Assembly (NCBI RefSeq): GCF_026427715.1
Contig: NZ_CP107558.1
Location: forward strand, 2,945,001 to 3,009,000
Source of the DNA: Methylocystis sp. MJC1
GTDB taxonomy: Bacteria > Pseudomonadota > Alphaproteobacteria > Rhizobiales > Beijerinckiaceae
Direction of reading: 5' to 3'
DNA length: 64,000 nt
Below are positions 15,376 through 24,197 of this stretch, piece after piece; position 1 is the first letter of the stretch; the number at the start of each line of letters is the position of its first letter. The notes beneath the pieces were generated by a model. It was not told where the DNA came from. It did no database searches and saw only the letters and a list, made by a program, of their open reading frames with translations. Made by a program: the position numbers and the translations under genes.

Positions 15376-17912
15376 GCCGCCGCCTCCGCCATGATGCGCC
15401 GCTCGATATGTTCGCCCGAAGCGGCGACGCCGTCGAGCAGCGCCCCGAGCGTTTCGACCAGCGCCCGCCTGTCGAATTTACCGACGAGGGCGCGCACGCC
15501 ACAGAGAGCCGCGGCCTCCAGGCATTTCGCCGTCTTTTGCGGGGCGAGCGCGACGACGGGCAAATCCACGCGCCCCGGCGCCTGCAACAAGGCGCGCGCC
15601 AGCGCATAACCGTCCATGTCGGGCATATCGATGTCGGTCACGGCCGCGTCGATGCGCAGCCCGCCTTCGACGAGGTCGAGCGCCTCATGGCCGGAGGCCG
15701 CCGTCGTCACGTCATAGCCGGCCGCGAGCAGGACAGGCGCCAGCATGTCGCGGAAGAATTGCTTGTCATCGACAAGCAGGATTCGCGGCCGCTTATTGAT
15801 CCCGCGCGTCAGTATGCCCGGATCGGCGGTCTCGATGAAATGCGCGACGTCGAGCACCTCGACGATCTGGCCGTTTATGCTCACCGTGCCGATGATTCTC
15901 GGATCGGCGCTTTTCTTCTGGAAGGATAATTCTTCCTCGAGCACGTCGATAACTTCCTCGACGAAGAGCCCGATCGCCTGCCCGGCCCCCGCAAGAACGA
16001 GGATGGGATAAGCGCGCGAAGCGTCGAGCTGCATGCCACCCGCCGCCGGAAAGATCGGCAATAGCCGTTTTTCGTAGAGCATCGCGTAGCCATCGCCTGA
16101 AGCGACAAAGCAGTCGGCGGTCACTTCCTCGATGCGCATGACGAGCGACAGCGGCAAGGCCTTCAAGGGTCCGCCGCCTGCGCGCAGCAGAATGATCCGT
16201 GTCTTCTCGCGCTCGGGCGCGGGTGGCGCGACGAGCGCCGGGCGCGCCGGCGCGGCAAGGTTGTCGAGGCCCACGGTTTCCATGATCGCCGCAGGATCGA
16301 GGATCAGCGCGACGCCGCCGTCGCCGAGAATCGTCTGGCCGGAGAAGACCCCGATGCGCGCGAGCGGTCCGGCGAGCGGCTCGATGACGATCTCCTGAAC
16401 ATCCGCGATGGTTTCGACCAGAAGGCCGAACCGCACTCCGCCCACGCGGAGGATGACGGCGTAGCCGTCGCGCCGCGACGCATTGTCCGGCGCATGGAGG
16501 TCGAGAACTTCCGCGAGATCGACCAGGGGCAGCGCGTCGCCGCGCAGGCGCAAGACGGGCGCGTTGTGGATCAGTTGAATTTGGTGGTCGAAGCCTTCGC
16601 CGACGCCGACAACCTCGATCACCGCCATTTGCAGGACGGCGAAGCGGGAACGGCCGCAAGATAGGATCAGCGCCGGCGCGATGGCGAGCGTCAGCGGAAT
16701 GCGCAAAATGACGGTCGAGCCCTTGCCCGCCGCCGAATTGATGAAAACCGCGCCGCCGATCGACTGGATATTGGCGCGCACGACATCCATGCCGACGCCG
16801 CGGCCCGAGATTTTCGTAATGCTCGGCGCCGTCGAAAAGCCGGGCAGCATCACGAATTCGAAAATGTCGGCGTCGTTCATCCGTGCGAGCGACTCTTTCG
16901 TGGCGAGCCCCAGCGCGCTCGCCTTCGCCTTGATGGCGTCGCGATCGAGGCCGCGGCCGTCATCCTTGATTTCGATAGTGATCTGTCCTGCGTCGTAAGT
17001 CGCGCTGACGCGAATTCGGCCGGCTTCCGGCTTGCCGAGCGCCAGACGCTCTGCGCCTGTCTCGATCCCATGATCCGCCGCGTTGCGGATGATATGCGTG
17101 AGCGGCGCGCGGATGAGCTCGATGACCTGGCGATCCAGCTCCGTGTCGCCGCCGAGCGTGACGAGTTCGATCTTCTTACCGAGCTCGAGGGACAGGTCGC
17201 GCACGAGGCGCGGCAGCGTCGCGAAAAGCCGCTCGACCGGCTGCATGCGCACCTGCATCACCGCGTCCTGCAGGTCGCCGGTGACACTCGACAGGCTCTG
17301 CACGGCGGCCTTTATGATTTCGTCGTCGCCGGCGCTCGAGAGTTCGAGAAGCTGGTTGCGGGTCAACACCAGCTCCGAGACGATCCCCACCAATCGGTCG
17401 AGCACGCCGACCGACACGCGCACCGTATCGCTCAGCCGGGCGACGCCGAGGCCGGAAATATTTTCCGCCGGGCTCGTCCCCTGCGGCGGCGTGGCGGGCA
17501 GCTTGGCGTCGTGCGACGCAAGCGTCTCTTTTGGTCGAAGGCTTGCGGCGCCCTGCTCCAGCTGCACCAACAACGCCCTGTCGTCCCCTTCGGGCTCGAC
17601 CTCGTTGCGGGCGATTTCGAGAAGCAACATCGACAGGCGGTCGACCGCAGCAAGAATCAGCGACACATGAGCGGAGGTCGCCGTCGCGCCGTCGCGAAGC
17701 CGCCCGATCAACGTCTCCGTGGCGTGGGTCAGCCGCGCAACGCGCGGCAGGCTCAGAAAGCCGCTCGACCCCTTGATGGTGTGGATGTGGCGGAAAAGGC
17801 TGGCGACGAGGGCCGGGTCTGTCTGATCCTTCTCGAAACGCAGCAGCTCCACCGACGTCGCGTCGATGTGCTCTGTCGCCTCCTGAAGAAAATCCTTGAG
17901 CAGATCGTCCAT
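15372..17912 (-). CDS. cheA: Hybrid chemotaxis histidine kinase CheA with C-terminal receiver
   Basis: 846 residues. The Hpt (P1) domain is at about 1-110 with phospho-His44 in R-H-I-H-T-I-K-G. There is no recognisable P2 domain, only a linker of about 50 residues. P3 dimerisation is near 165-235, and the HATPase domain has R-N-A-A-D-H-G-I-E and G-R-G-V-G-M-D. Two CheW-like regions follow, then a complete receiver (about 715-830) with I-L-L-V-D-D and acceptor Asp in V-T-D-I-D-M-P-D-M-D-G. Fused receivers can act as phosphate sinks or mediate adaptation. The ATG at 17912 follows GAGGGG; an earlier start at 17960 is less likely. It lies downstream of chpT. Confidence 0.93.
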   Translation of the reverse strand: MDDLLKDFLQEATEHIDATSVELLRFEKDQTDPALVASLFRHIHTIKGSSGFLSLPRVARLTHATETLIGRLRDGATATSAHVSLILAAVDRLSMLLLEIARNEVEPEGDDRALLVQLEQGAASLRPKETLASHDAKLPATPPQGTSPAENISGLGVARLSDTVRVSVGVLDRLVGIVSELVLTRNQLLELSSAGDDEIIKAAVQSLSSVTGDLQDAVMQVRMQPVERLFATLPRLVRDLSLELGKKIELVTLGGDTELDRQVIELIRAPLTHIIRNAADHGIETGAERLALGKPEAGRIRVSATYDAGQITIEIKDDGRGLDRDAIKAKASALGLATKESLARMNDADIFEFVMLPGFSTAPSITKISGRGVGMDVVRANIQSIGGAVFINSAAGKGSTVILRIPLTLAIAPALILSCGRSRFAVLQMAVIEVVGVGEGFDHQIQLIHNAPVLRLRGDALPLVDLAEVLDLHAPDNASRRDGYAVILRVGGVRFGLLVETIADVQEIVIEPLAGPLARIGVFSGQTILGDGGVALILDPAAIMETVGLDNLAAPARPALVAPPAPEREKTRIILLRAGGGPLKALPLSLVMRIEEVTADCFVASGDGYAMLYEKRLLPIFPAAGGMQLDASRAYPILVLAGAGQAIGLFVEEVIDVLEEELSFQKKSADPRIIGTVSINGQIVEVLDVAHFIETADPGILTRGINKRPRILLVDDKQFFRDMLAPVLLAAGYDVTTAASGHEALDLVEGGLRIDAAVTDIDMPDMDGYALARALLQAPGRVDLPVVALAPQKTAKCLEAAALCGVRALVGKFDRRALVETLGALLDGVAASGEHIERRIMAEAAA

Positions 17913-18008
17913 GCCGCGCCCCTCGCCGACCATTGCGGCGAATGGGCGCAGTATCGGCAAGAGGGGTTAAAAGAAGCGAAATCCCATCTCGAACCTTGCA
18001 GCGCGCTG

Positions 18009-18695
18009 TTACGCGACCGCGCTCTGCGGCTCCTGCGACGCGGCGCTGACGGCTGCGGGCTTGGCTTCGATCGTCACGAGCTCCGGCTCGGCTGCCACGG
18101 TCACATCCAGCCCGCAGGCCTTGGCGACGAGACCCGCGTAATAGGGCTGGATCGCGCGCGCATCGAGCGACCCTTCTTCCGTCTCGCCCGCGAGCAAGGC
18201 GGGGATCGTGGCGGCAAGACGGGCGTTCGTCCCCTTGGCCTCGATCTTGAAGGAAACGTTTTCCTCGTCGCCGGACGAGGAAACCGAGATCACGCCGCCG
18301 CGCGGGATGGTCGCGTCCGCCATCAAGCATAGATTGAGCAGCAGCTTGACCTTGTTTTTCGACATCAGCGCGCGCGGGACGCTCCAGTTGAGCTGGGTGC
18401 GCTCGTCGGCGAGAAGCTGGCGGGTGACAAGCTCGGCGTCGCCCGTATCGATCGACGCGCCCTTGGAGCCGGCGGCGCCGAAGGCGAGGCGGCAGAACTG
18501 CAGCCGCGCAGAAGCCTCGCCGGCGCTGGATTTGATGAGCGCCAGCGCATGACTGCGCATCTCGGCGTCCATATCCTTGTCTTCCATCACTTCGAGCCCG
18601 TTGACGATCGCGCCGACGGGAGAGATCACGTCATGGCAGACCCGCGAGGACAGCAGGGCCGCGAGATCGAGGGCGTCGAGCGAGAACTGGGTCAT
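18009..18695 (-). CDS. chpT: Histidine phosphotransferase ChpT
   Basis: 228 residues. The N-terminal helical hairpin carries the phosphorylated His21 in S-S-R-V-C-H-D-V-I-S-P-V-G-A, diagnostic of ChpT. A degenerate HATPase-like fold without ATP motifs makes up the rest. ChpT relays phosphate from CckA to CtrA and CpdR in the alphaproteobacterial cell-cycle phosphorelay, and ctrA is encoded 5 kb away. It is upstream of cheA on the same strand with a 96-bp gap, so co-transcription with the chemotaxis genes is possible. The ATG start is clear. Confidence 0.93.
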   Translation of the reverse strand: MTQFSLDALDLAALLSSRVCHDVISPVGAIVNGLEVMEDKDMDAEMRSHALALIKSSAGEASARLQFCRLAFGAAGSKGASIDTGDAELVTRQLLADERTQLNWSVPRALMSKNKVKLLLNLCLMADATIPRGGVISVSSSGDEENVSFKIEAKGTNARLAATIPALLAGETEEGSLDARAIQPYYAGLVAKACGLDVTVAAEPELVTIEAKPAAVSAASQEPQSAVA

Positions 18696-18881
18696 TGGGC
18701 TATCCCGTTGGCGCGCGGGCGCGCGATGGTTGCGTGATGCGCTGCAGAAGTCCTTTGCCGCGAGTCAGCAAAGAAAAAGCGAACGAATCACCGCATTCAA
18801 TTTTCTCGAAAGGTAACCGCGGCGGCGCAGATTGCAAATTGCAAGCGTCCGGGTCGTAAACAAAAACTAAAGGATAGTCTT

Positions 18882-19724
18882 ATGACCGATCACTGGACGA
18901 CGCCGACTTTCTCGCCGACTGACCGCGCTGGACTTGCGCGGCTTTTCGGCGATCTCGTCGTGGGCGCCGGCGCGCTGGCGATGGAGGTGCTGGCGCGCCC
19001 CAATGTCGAGTCTCGCCTCAAGGACGACAAATCTCCTGTGACTGAAGCGGACGAGCGGGTCGAGGACTATCTGCTGGCCGCGCTCGCCCGCGATCTTCCC
19101 GGCGTGCCGATCATCGCCGAGGAAGCTGCGGCGCGCGGCGAGACCGCGCCGCACGGCGAGGCCTTCCTGCTCATCGACCCAATCGACGGCACGCGCGAGT
19201 TCCTTGCGCGCAGCCCGGAATTCACCGTCAATCTCGCGCTCGTCGTCGACGGCGCGCCCGTGGCCGGGGCCATCTCCGCGCCAGCCGGGTCGAAAGTGTG
19301 GTTCGGCGGCGTCGACAGCTTTATGGCCGACGCCGCGCCCGGCGGCGCCCTGCCGGCGTCGCAGGATTGGCGGCGCCTGCATACGCGCAAGGCTCCAGCG
19401 CAGGGAATGACCGCGCTCGTCTCAAAGTCCCATCTCGATCCGGAAACGGAAGCCTTTGTCGCCCGCCTTCCAGTTGCAGAGCGCATGTCTGTCGGCTCGT
19501 CCTTGAAGTTCTGCGCAGTGGCGGAGGGAAGAGCGGATGTCTATCCCCGCTTCGGGCCGACCATGGAATGGGACACGGCCGCCGGCGACGCCATTTTACG
19601 CGCCGCCGGCGGCGTGGTGCTCGATCCCTCGGGTACCCCGCTGCGATACAACAAGTCGCGCGAAAAATATCGCAACGGCCCCTTCATCGTCTGGGGCGAC
19701 CCCGCATCCGCAACGCTTTCTTAA
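18882..19724 (+). CDS. cysQ: 3'(2'),5'-bisphosphate nucleotidase CysQ
   Basis: 280 residues of the inositol-monophosphatase superfamily. Metal-site motifs are I-I-A-E-E near residue 77, D-P-I-D-G-T-R-E-F near 101, and W-D-T-A-A-G-D-A near 229. CysQ hydrolyses 3'-phosphoadenosine 5'-phosphate left over from sulfate activation; the D-P-I-D-G-T-R-E-F form favours CysQ over SuhB. The ATG follows AAAGGA. A direct repeat of ATTGCAA (about 18832-18844) lies upstream and might be regulatory. It is divergent from chpT. Confidence 0.93.
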   Translation: MTDHWTTPTFSPTDRAGLARLFGDLVVGAGALAMEVLARPNVESRLKDDKSPVTEADERVEDYLLAALARDLPGVPIIAEEAAARGETAPHGEAFLLIDPIDGTREFLARSPEFTVNLALVVDGAPVAGAISAPAGSKVWFGGVDSFMADAAPGGALPASQDWRRLHTRKAPAQGMTALVSKSHLDPETEAFVARLPVAERMSVGSSLKFCAVAEGRADVYPRFGPTMEWDTAAGDAILRAAGGVVLDPSGTPLRYNKSREKYRNGPFIVWGDPASATLS

Positions 19725-19852
19725 CGACGTCGCGCGACTTTTACGCAAGCTGGCGACGCCGCCGCTGGGCTGACGCATTCGCGCCGCGCGACGGCCGCAC
19801 TCGACGCCGAGGCGTCGAGCATCGGTTATGCGCGTTTTGGAGTCCAAGTAAC

Positions 19853-20437
19853 ATGAGCGTTTCGTCTTCCTCCCGCCGCGACCTCATCCGTCTCGCCGCC
19901 GCCGCTGCGGCCAGCGCCGCGCTTCCCTCCCTCGCGCGCGCCGTGCAGCGGCCCGAAAGCTATACGAGCGGCGAGATCGTCGAGAACGGCCATCACTTTT
20001 TCGGCTCCATCTCGCGCGGCCTCGCCGAAGGGCTGGAGCGCGCCAACAAGCAATGGGGCAAGCCCAACGCCTATATTCTCGGCCAGGAGGCCGGCGGCGC
20101 CTTCGTCGGCGGGGTGCGTTACGGCGAAGGCACGATGTTCACGCGCAATGCCGGGCAGAAGCGCGTCTATTGGCAGGGTCCGTCGATCGGCTTCGACGCC
20201 GGCGCCGACGGCGACCGCACCATGATGCTGGTCTATAACCTGCCCGACGTCGAGGCGATCTACCGCCGCTACGCGGGCGTCAATGGCTCGGCCTATCTCG
20301 TCGGCGGATTAGGCTTCACCGCGCTAAATAACGAGGACGTCGTCGTGATGCCGGTGCGCTCGGGCGTCGGCGCGCGTCTCGGCGTCGCGCTCGGCTATCT
20401 GAAGTTCACGCCGGATTCGACCTGGAACCCCTTCTGA
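19853..20437 (+). CDS. eipA: EipA/DUF1134 family envelope protein
   Basis: 194 residues. The N-terminus (SSSRRDLIRLAAAAAASAAL, then P-S-L-A-R-A) resembles a twin-arginine signal peptide. The mature part has the DUF1134 core: Y-T-S-G-E-I-V-E-N-G-H-x-F-F, G-L-A-E-G-L-E and a Gly-rich beta region with G-E-G-T-M. The Brucella homologue EipA folds as a small periplasmic beta-barrel and is needed for envelope integrity. The ATG at 19853 lies 128 bases after cysQ. It is followed eight bases later by the KirBac gene, so the two are probably one operon. Confidence 0.85.
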   Translation: MSVSSSSRRDLIRLAAAAAASAALPSLARAVQRPESYTSGEIVENGHHFFGSISRGLAEGLERANKQWGKPNAYILGQEAGGAFVGGVRYGEGTMFTRNAGQKRVYWQGPSIGFDAGADGDRTMMLVYNLPDVEAIYRRYAGVNGSAYLVGGLGFTALNNEDVVVMPVRSGVGARLGVALGYLKFTPDSTWNPF

Positions 20438-20444
20438 GGGCCCC

Positions 20445-21353
20445 TTGCCCTTCGACGCGTCGGACAAACTTCCCGCGAAAACCGGCGCCCGCTCGCGTCG
20501 GGCAAGCCTCGCCGCCGACCGCATCGTCGCGCTTGGCCTCAGGCATAGTTTCTGGCTCGACCTGCATCACCGCGCCGTCACGGCGCGCTGGCCGACCTTT
20601 TTCGCGGCCGCGGCGGCTGTCTTCGTTCTCTTCAACCTTGCCTTCACGGGCCTTTACTTGCTGGGCGACGACCCCATCGCCAACGCCCGGCCCGGCAGTT
20701 TCATCGACTACTTCTTCTTCAGCGTGGAGACCTTCGCCACCGTCGGCTATGGCGACATGCATCCGCGCACCTATTATGGCCACGCCCTCGCGGCGGCCGG
20801 CGCCTTCATCGGCGTCTGCGCGCTGGCGGTGACGACGGGGCTGGTCTTCACCCGCTTCGCCCGGCCCCGCGCGCGCATCCTTTTCGCCCGCACGCCGGTC
20901 CTCGCAAATTTCAACGGCGCGCCCACGCTGATGATCCGCTTCGCCAATCAGCGCCATAATATGATCCTCGACGCGAATGCCGAGCTTTGGCTCCTGCGGC
21001 TCGAAAGCTCGGCGGAGGGGGCGCTCTATCGCCGCTTCCATCGCCTCGCGCTGACGCGCGACGAGAGCCCAATTTTCTCGCTGAGCTGGACAATCATGCA
21101 TGTCGTCGACGCGGCAAGTCCGCTACACGGGCTGTCATCGGACGACCTTGCTGAGAGCGAAGCCAGCCTCATCCTGATCTTTGAGGGCCAGGACGAGACA
21201 TCGAGCCAGACGTTGCGCGCGCGCATGACTTATCCGCTCTGTGAGGTGGCGGTCGGGAAGGAATATGTCGACATCCTCGGCGCCGACGAAAGCGGAGCGG
21301 CAATCATCGACTACGCGCTCTTCCATGAGACGCGCGCCAGCGGGCCGGTTTGA
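20445..21353 (+). CDS. Inward-rectifier (KirBac-type) potassium channel
   Basis: 302 residues. Transmembrane helix 1 is near residues 50-75, followed by a pore helix and the K+ selectivity filter T-V-G-Y-G (about residues 99-103), and transmembrane helix 2 near 112-137. From about 145 a cytoplasmic immunoglobulin-like domain includes the F-A-N-Q-R-H-N motif typical of Kir channels. It should form a K+-selective tetramer in the inner membrane. The only plausible start is TTG at 20445, preceded by TGAGGG and just 8 bases after the eipA stop, suggesting coupling. Confidence 0.92.
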   Translation: MPFDASDKLPAKTGARSRRASLAADRIVALGLRHSFWLDLHHRAVTARWPTFFAAAAAVFVLFNLAFTGLYLLGDDPIANARPGSFIDYFFFSVETFATVGYGDMHPRTYYGHALAAAGAFIGVCALAVTTGLVFTRFARPRARILFARTPVLANFNGAPTLMIRFANQRHNMILDANAELWLLRLESSAEGALYRRFHRLALTRDESPIFSLSWTIMHVVDAASPLHGLSSDDLAESEASLILIFEGQDETSSQTLRARMTYPLCEVAVGKEYVDILGADESGAAIIDYALFHETRASGPV

Positions 21354-21446
21354 GCGAAGCCGGCGATGCTTTGATTTCACACGCGGGACGTGGCACTCTC
21401 CCGGTTATCCCGCCCGAAGGTCCCATGGGGGCGCGAGGTTGACGTC

Positions 21447-22457
21447 TTGATCGAACAGGCGATGTATTTCGCGCTCGGCTTTCTCGTCGCCGGGCTCATT
21501 ACCCTTCTCTTCCTGCCGGCCTTCTGGCGGCGCGCCATGCGCCTTTCCATGCGTCGGCTGCAAATGCTCGCCCCCATGTCCATGGAGGAGGTCATCGCCG
21601 AGCGCGACCTGCTGCGCGCCGATTTCGCCCTGCGCGAGCGCCGGCTGGAGCAGGAGATGGAGGCGGTGAAAGCCTCGAAAGCTGACGACCTCGCCGCCGT
21701 CGGCCGCCACGCCGCGCGCGTCGTCGAGGCGGAAACGGCGCGCAAGAAAGCCGAGGCGGATAATCGCGACATGGAATTGCGGCTGCGCGAGTCGCAGAAG
21801 ATCCTGGCCGAGCGCACCGACCTTTTGCGCTCCACCGAGCTTGCGCTGCATGAGATGACCGAGCGCGCCGATCGTTGGGTCGAGCGCCTGCGGCTGCTCG
21901 AATCCGACAAGGAAGAGCTTGGCCGCGAGAAGGAGGCGCAATATAGCCGCGTCGTCGCGCATGAAGCCAAGATCGGCGCGCTGCACGAACAGAACACGCA
22001 GCTTCAGCGTGAATTTGACGCGATGAAGGAGGAATTCGCCGGCGTATCCGTCGAGGCTGACCGCGTCCCGGGCCTCGCCGAGGATTTGGAGAAGACGCAG
22101 AAAGAACTCGAAGAGACGCGCGCCGAGCGACAGACGCTGCTCCAGGAGCGCGACAAGGCGCGCGCCGAAGGCGCCGCCGAGAAGGAGCGCCGCGAGAACG
22201 AGGTCGAGCGCCTTGAAAACGCCCTGCGCGCCGCGCGGGCGGAAGCGCGCGAGGGCGCCGACAAGCTGGAGATCGCGCGCGCCGACAACGCCATGCTGCA
22301 GGGCGCCAATGAGGCGCTGCGCGCCGAGCGCGCCCAACAACGCCTCGCCGGCGCCCAGCCCTCCCAGGCCGACATCGCTGCCCTACGAGAAGCACTCGCC
22401 GGCTTCGGCAATCGCGTGGTGGATCTTGTCGAGCCCGTCCACGAGCGCGCCGGCTGA
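21447..22457 (+). CDS. Membrane-anchored coiled-coil protein
   Basis: 336 residues. One N-terminal transmembrane segment (Y-F-A-L-G-F-L-V-A-G-L-I-T-L-L) is followed by F-W-R-R-A-M-R-L. From about residue 40 almost to the end there is a continuous charged coiled coil rich in Ala, Arg and Glu heptads. The function is not known; similar single-pass coiled-coil proteins are found across Hyphomicrobiales. The start is uncertain. TTG at 21447 follows GCGAGG and gives a sensible N-terminus; GTG at 21390 and ATG at 21462 are alternatives. The 3' end faces a shared terminator and the broken porin gene. Confidence 0.75.
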   Translation: MIEQAMYFALGFLVAGLITLLFLPAFWRRAMRLSMRRLQMLAPMSMEEVIAERDLLRADFALRERRLEQEMEAVKASKADDLAAVGRHAARVVEAETARKKAEADNRDMELRLRESQKILAERTDLLRSTELALHEMTERADRWVERLRLLESDKEELGREKEAQYSRVVAHEAKIGALHEQNTQLQREFDAMKEEFAGVSVEADRVPGLAEDLEKTQKELEETRAERQTLLQERDKARAEGAAEKERRENEVERLENALRAARAEAREGADKLEIARADNAMLQGANEALRAERAQQRLAGAQPSQADIAALREALAGFGNRVVDLVEPVHERAG

Positions 22458-22518
22458 CGGCGGTCGCTTGAACAGATCGCTTTGGAGTGGCGCCCCGACG
22501 CTTTGCTTGATCCAATGC

Positions 22519-22547
22519 AAAAGGCCCGGCGCAAACCGGGCCTTTCC
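22519..22547. terminator. Bidirectional terminator between the coiled-coil gene and the porin remnant
   Basis: AAAAGGCCCGG / CCGGGCCTTT perfect stem with a short CGCAAA loop. A-rich and T-rich flanks on both sides let it serve both convergent genes. Confidence 0.75.
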
Positions 22548-22581
22548 GCCGCCAAAAAGGCAAGGCCGCAGTCGCATCGGA

Positions 22582-23262
22582 TTAGAACCTGGCGACGACC
22601 GGCATGGATCTCCAGTCGAAGTGATAGTTGACGCCGACGCAGGCGATTACGCCCAGATAGTTGAACGTCGTCGTTGCGCCATTGACGATCGCGATCGAAT
22701 TCGGCGCAGCAGGGTTGATCAGGAGATGGCGTCGCCAGATAGCCGACACGGCCTCTGACCGTGCCAATCCACCCGATGCCCGTAGAAGCGTTCACAACAC
22801 CGCTTTGCAGATGCAGGAAGTTCTCCGCGGGGTTTGCCGTATTGCCGGAGGCTCCCGCCAAGCCGTACGACGTTCCGCCGCCCGAGATGCTGGTCCCTTG
22901 AAAATCCGTCTCGAAGCCGAGCACGACGTGCGGGCTGACCTGATAGTTGTAACCAATCTGCCCACCGCCGACGACACCGGCCTGCCCGACGCTGGCGTTC
23001 CCTGCCCGATAGCCGGACGTCCAGCCGAACGGTAGATTATACGCACCTGCCGCCCAGTCGTAGACGGAATAGCCAGTGGTCGTAACAGTTGTGGACGTGC
23101 TGACTCCGCCACCCAGGTTCACGCCGGCATAAAATCCTGTCCACATTGGCGGGGGCGGGGGCGGCGGAAGGACCGGCGGCCCCTTATGCCAGGGAAGGTC
23201 GGCTGCAAGAGCGGAGCTGGCGATCAGCGCCAGAGTCGTGACCGAAATAGCAATCTTTTCAT
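22582..23262 (-). pseudogene. Broken outer-membrane beta-barrel protein (Omp25/31 or LomR-like)
   Basis: Three pieces of one gene are visible in different frames. The ATG at 23262 starts MKRLLF and soon stops. Shifting by one base gives a proper signal peptide (KIAISVTTLALIASSALAAD) running into P-P-P-P-P-P-P-M-W-T-G-F-Y-A-G-V-N-L-G-G. An AAAA where AAAAA is expected at 23256-23259 explains the shift. The barrel reads on to G-R-V-G-Y-L-A-T-P near 22735 and then changes frame to end G-V-N-Y-H-F-D-W-R-S, the usual C-terminal strand. The joined product is shorter than family norm, implying an internal deletion. Confidence 0.75.
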
Positions 23263-23467
23263 TATCGGGGTCTCCAGGAATTGGCGATCGCTACGTGCGC
23301 TCGACGACTCCTGAGTAGCGGCGTCAAATTGCTCGCGATTTTCAGCAACGTTGCCGCTTTGCAAATGCTAAGACTGTTGGAAAAGCCTGCCTCGCTATCC
23401 GCAGCTTGACCGCCCCCGCGCCCTTTGGTTTGAAGGGCGACGTTCAAACTTTCACCGAGGCCCGCCC

Positions 23468-23749
23468 TTGCTCTTCGTCGCCCTTTGCTTCGACAAGCCC
23501 GGTCACGTCGACCTGCGCATGTCCACCCGCGCCGCCCATCTCACCTTTCTCGACGCGCATGCGGCGCAAGTGAAGCTCGGCGGGCCCTTTGTCGAGAACG
23601 ACAAGCCGGTCGGCTCCATGCTCATCCTCGACTGTCCCGATGAAGCCTCGGCCCGCGCCTTGCTTGCGCAAGATCCTTACGCGCATGCCGGCCTTTTCGA
23701 GCGCGTCGAACTGAAGGCCTGGAAGCGCGTCGTGGGCGCGGAGCTATAG
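23468..23749 (+). CDS. YciI-like family protein
   Basis: 93 residues of the YciI/YCII fold: L-F-V-A-L-C-F-D-K-P at the start, R-x-x-H-L-x-F-L near residue 22, G-G-P-F near 38 and D-P-Y-A near 68. Family members are small dimeric ferredoxin-like proteins of unclear function, possibly enzymes with a conserved His-Asp pair. TTG at 23468 is the only reasonable start, with GAGG upstream. Its TAG is immediately followed by the ATG of the EVE gene, so the two are translationally linked, an arrangement common in this class. Confidence 0.85.
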   Translation: MLFVALCFDKPGHVDLRMSTRAAHLTFLDAHAAQVKLGGPFVENDKPVGSMLILDCPDEASARALLAQDPYAHAGLFERVELKAWKRVVGAEL

Positions 23750-24160
23750 ATGGCGCATTGGCTTTTGAAAAGCGAACCCTCGAAATGGTCCTGGGACCAG
23801 CAGGTCGAGGCGGGAGCGAAAGGCACGTTCTGGAACGGCGTGCGCAACCATCTCGCCAAGAAACATCTGATGGCGATGAAGAAGGGCGAACGCGGCTTCT
23901 TCTACCACTCCAACGAAGAGCGGGCGATCGTCGGGATCATCGAGATCATCAAGGAATATTACCCCGATCACACCGACGAGACCGGCAAATTCGGCATGGT
24001 CGACGTGAAGGCGGTGAAGCCTTTGAAGAAGCCCGTCACGCTGGCGCAAATCAAGTCCGAGCCGCGGCTCGCCGAGATGGTGCTCGTCAATAATTCGCGG
24101 CTCTCTGTCCAGCCGGTGACGGATGAGGAATGGGCGGTCGTGATGGAGCTGGCGGGCTAA
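23750..24160 (+). CDS. EVE domain protein
   Basis: 136 residues, entirely an EVE (PUA-like) domain. Characteristic motifs are W-L-L-K-S-E-P near the N-terminus, W-N-G-V-R-N in place of the usual W-D-G-V-R-N, the G-E-R-G-F-F-Y-H-S stretch and V-K-P-L-K-K-P-V-T-L. EVE domains recognise modified bases in DNA or RNA, and free-standing versions may read modified nucleotides. The gene begins directly after the YciI stop (TAGATG). It converges with the TPR gene without an obvious terminator. Confidence 0.92.
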   Translation: MAHWLLKSEPSKWSWDQQVEAGAKGTFWNGVRNHLAKKHLMAMKKGERGFFYHSNEERAIVGIIEIIKEYYPDHTDETGKFGMVDVKAVKPLKKPVTLAQIKSEPRLAEMVLVNNSRLSVQPVTDEEWAVVMELAG

Positions 24161-24197
24161 TGCCGCGCGTCGCTCAGAACCGCTTAACGGACCTCAA

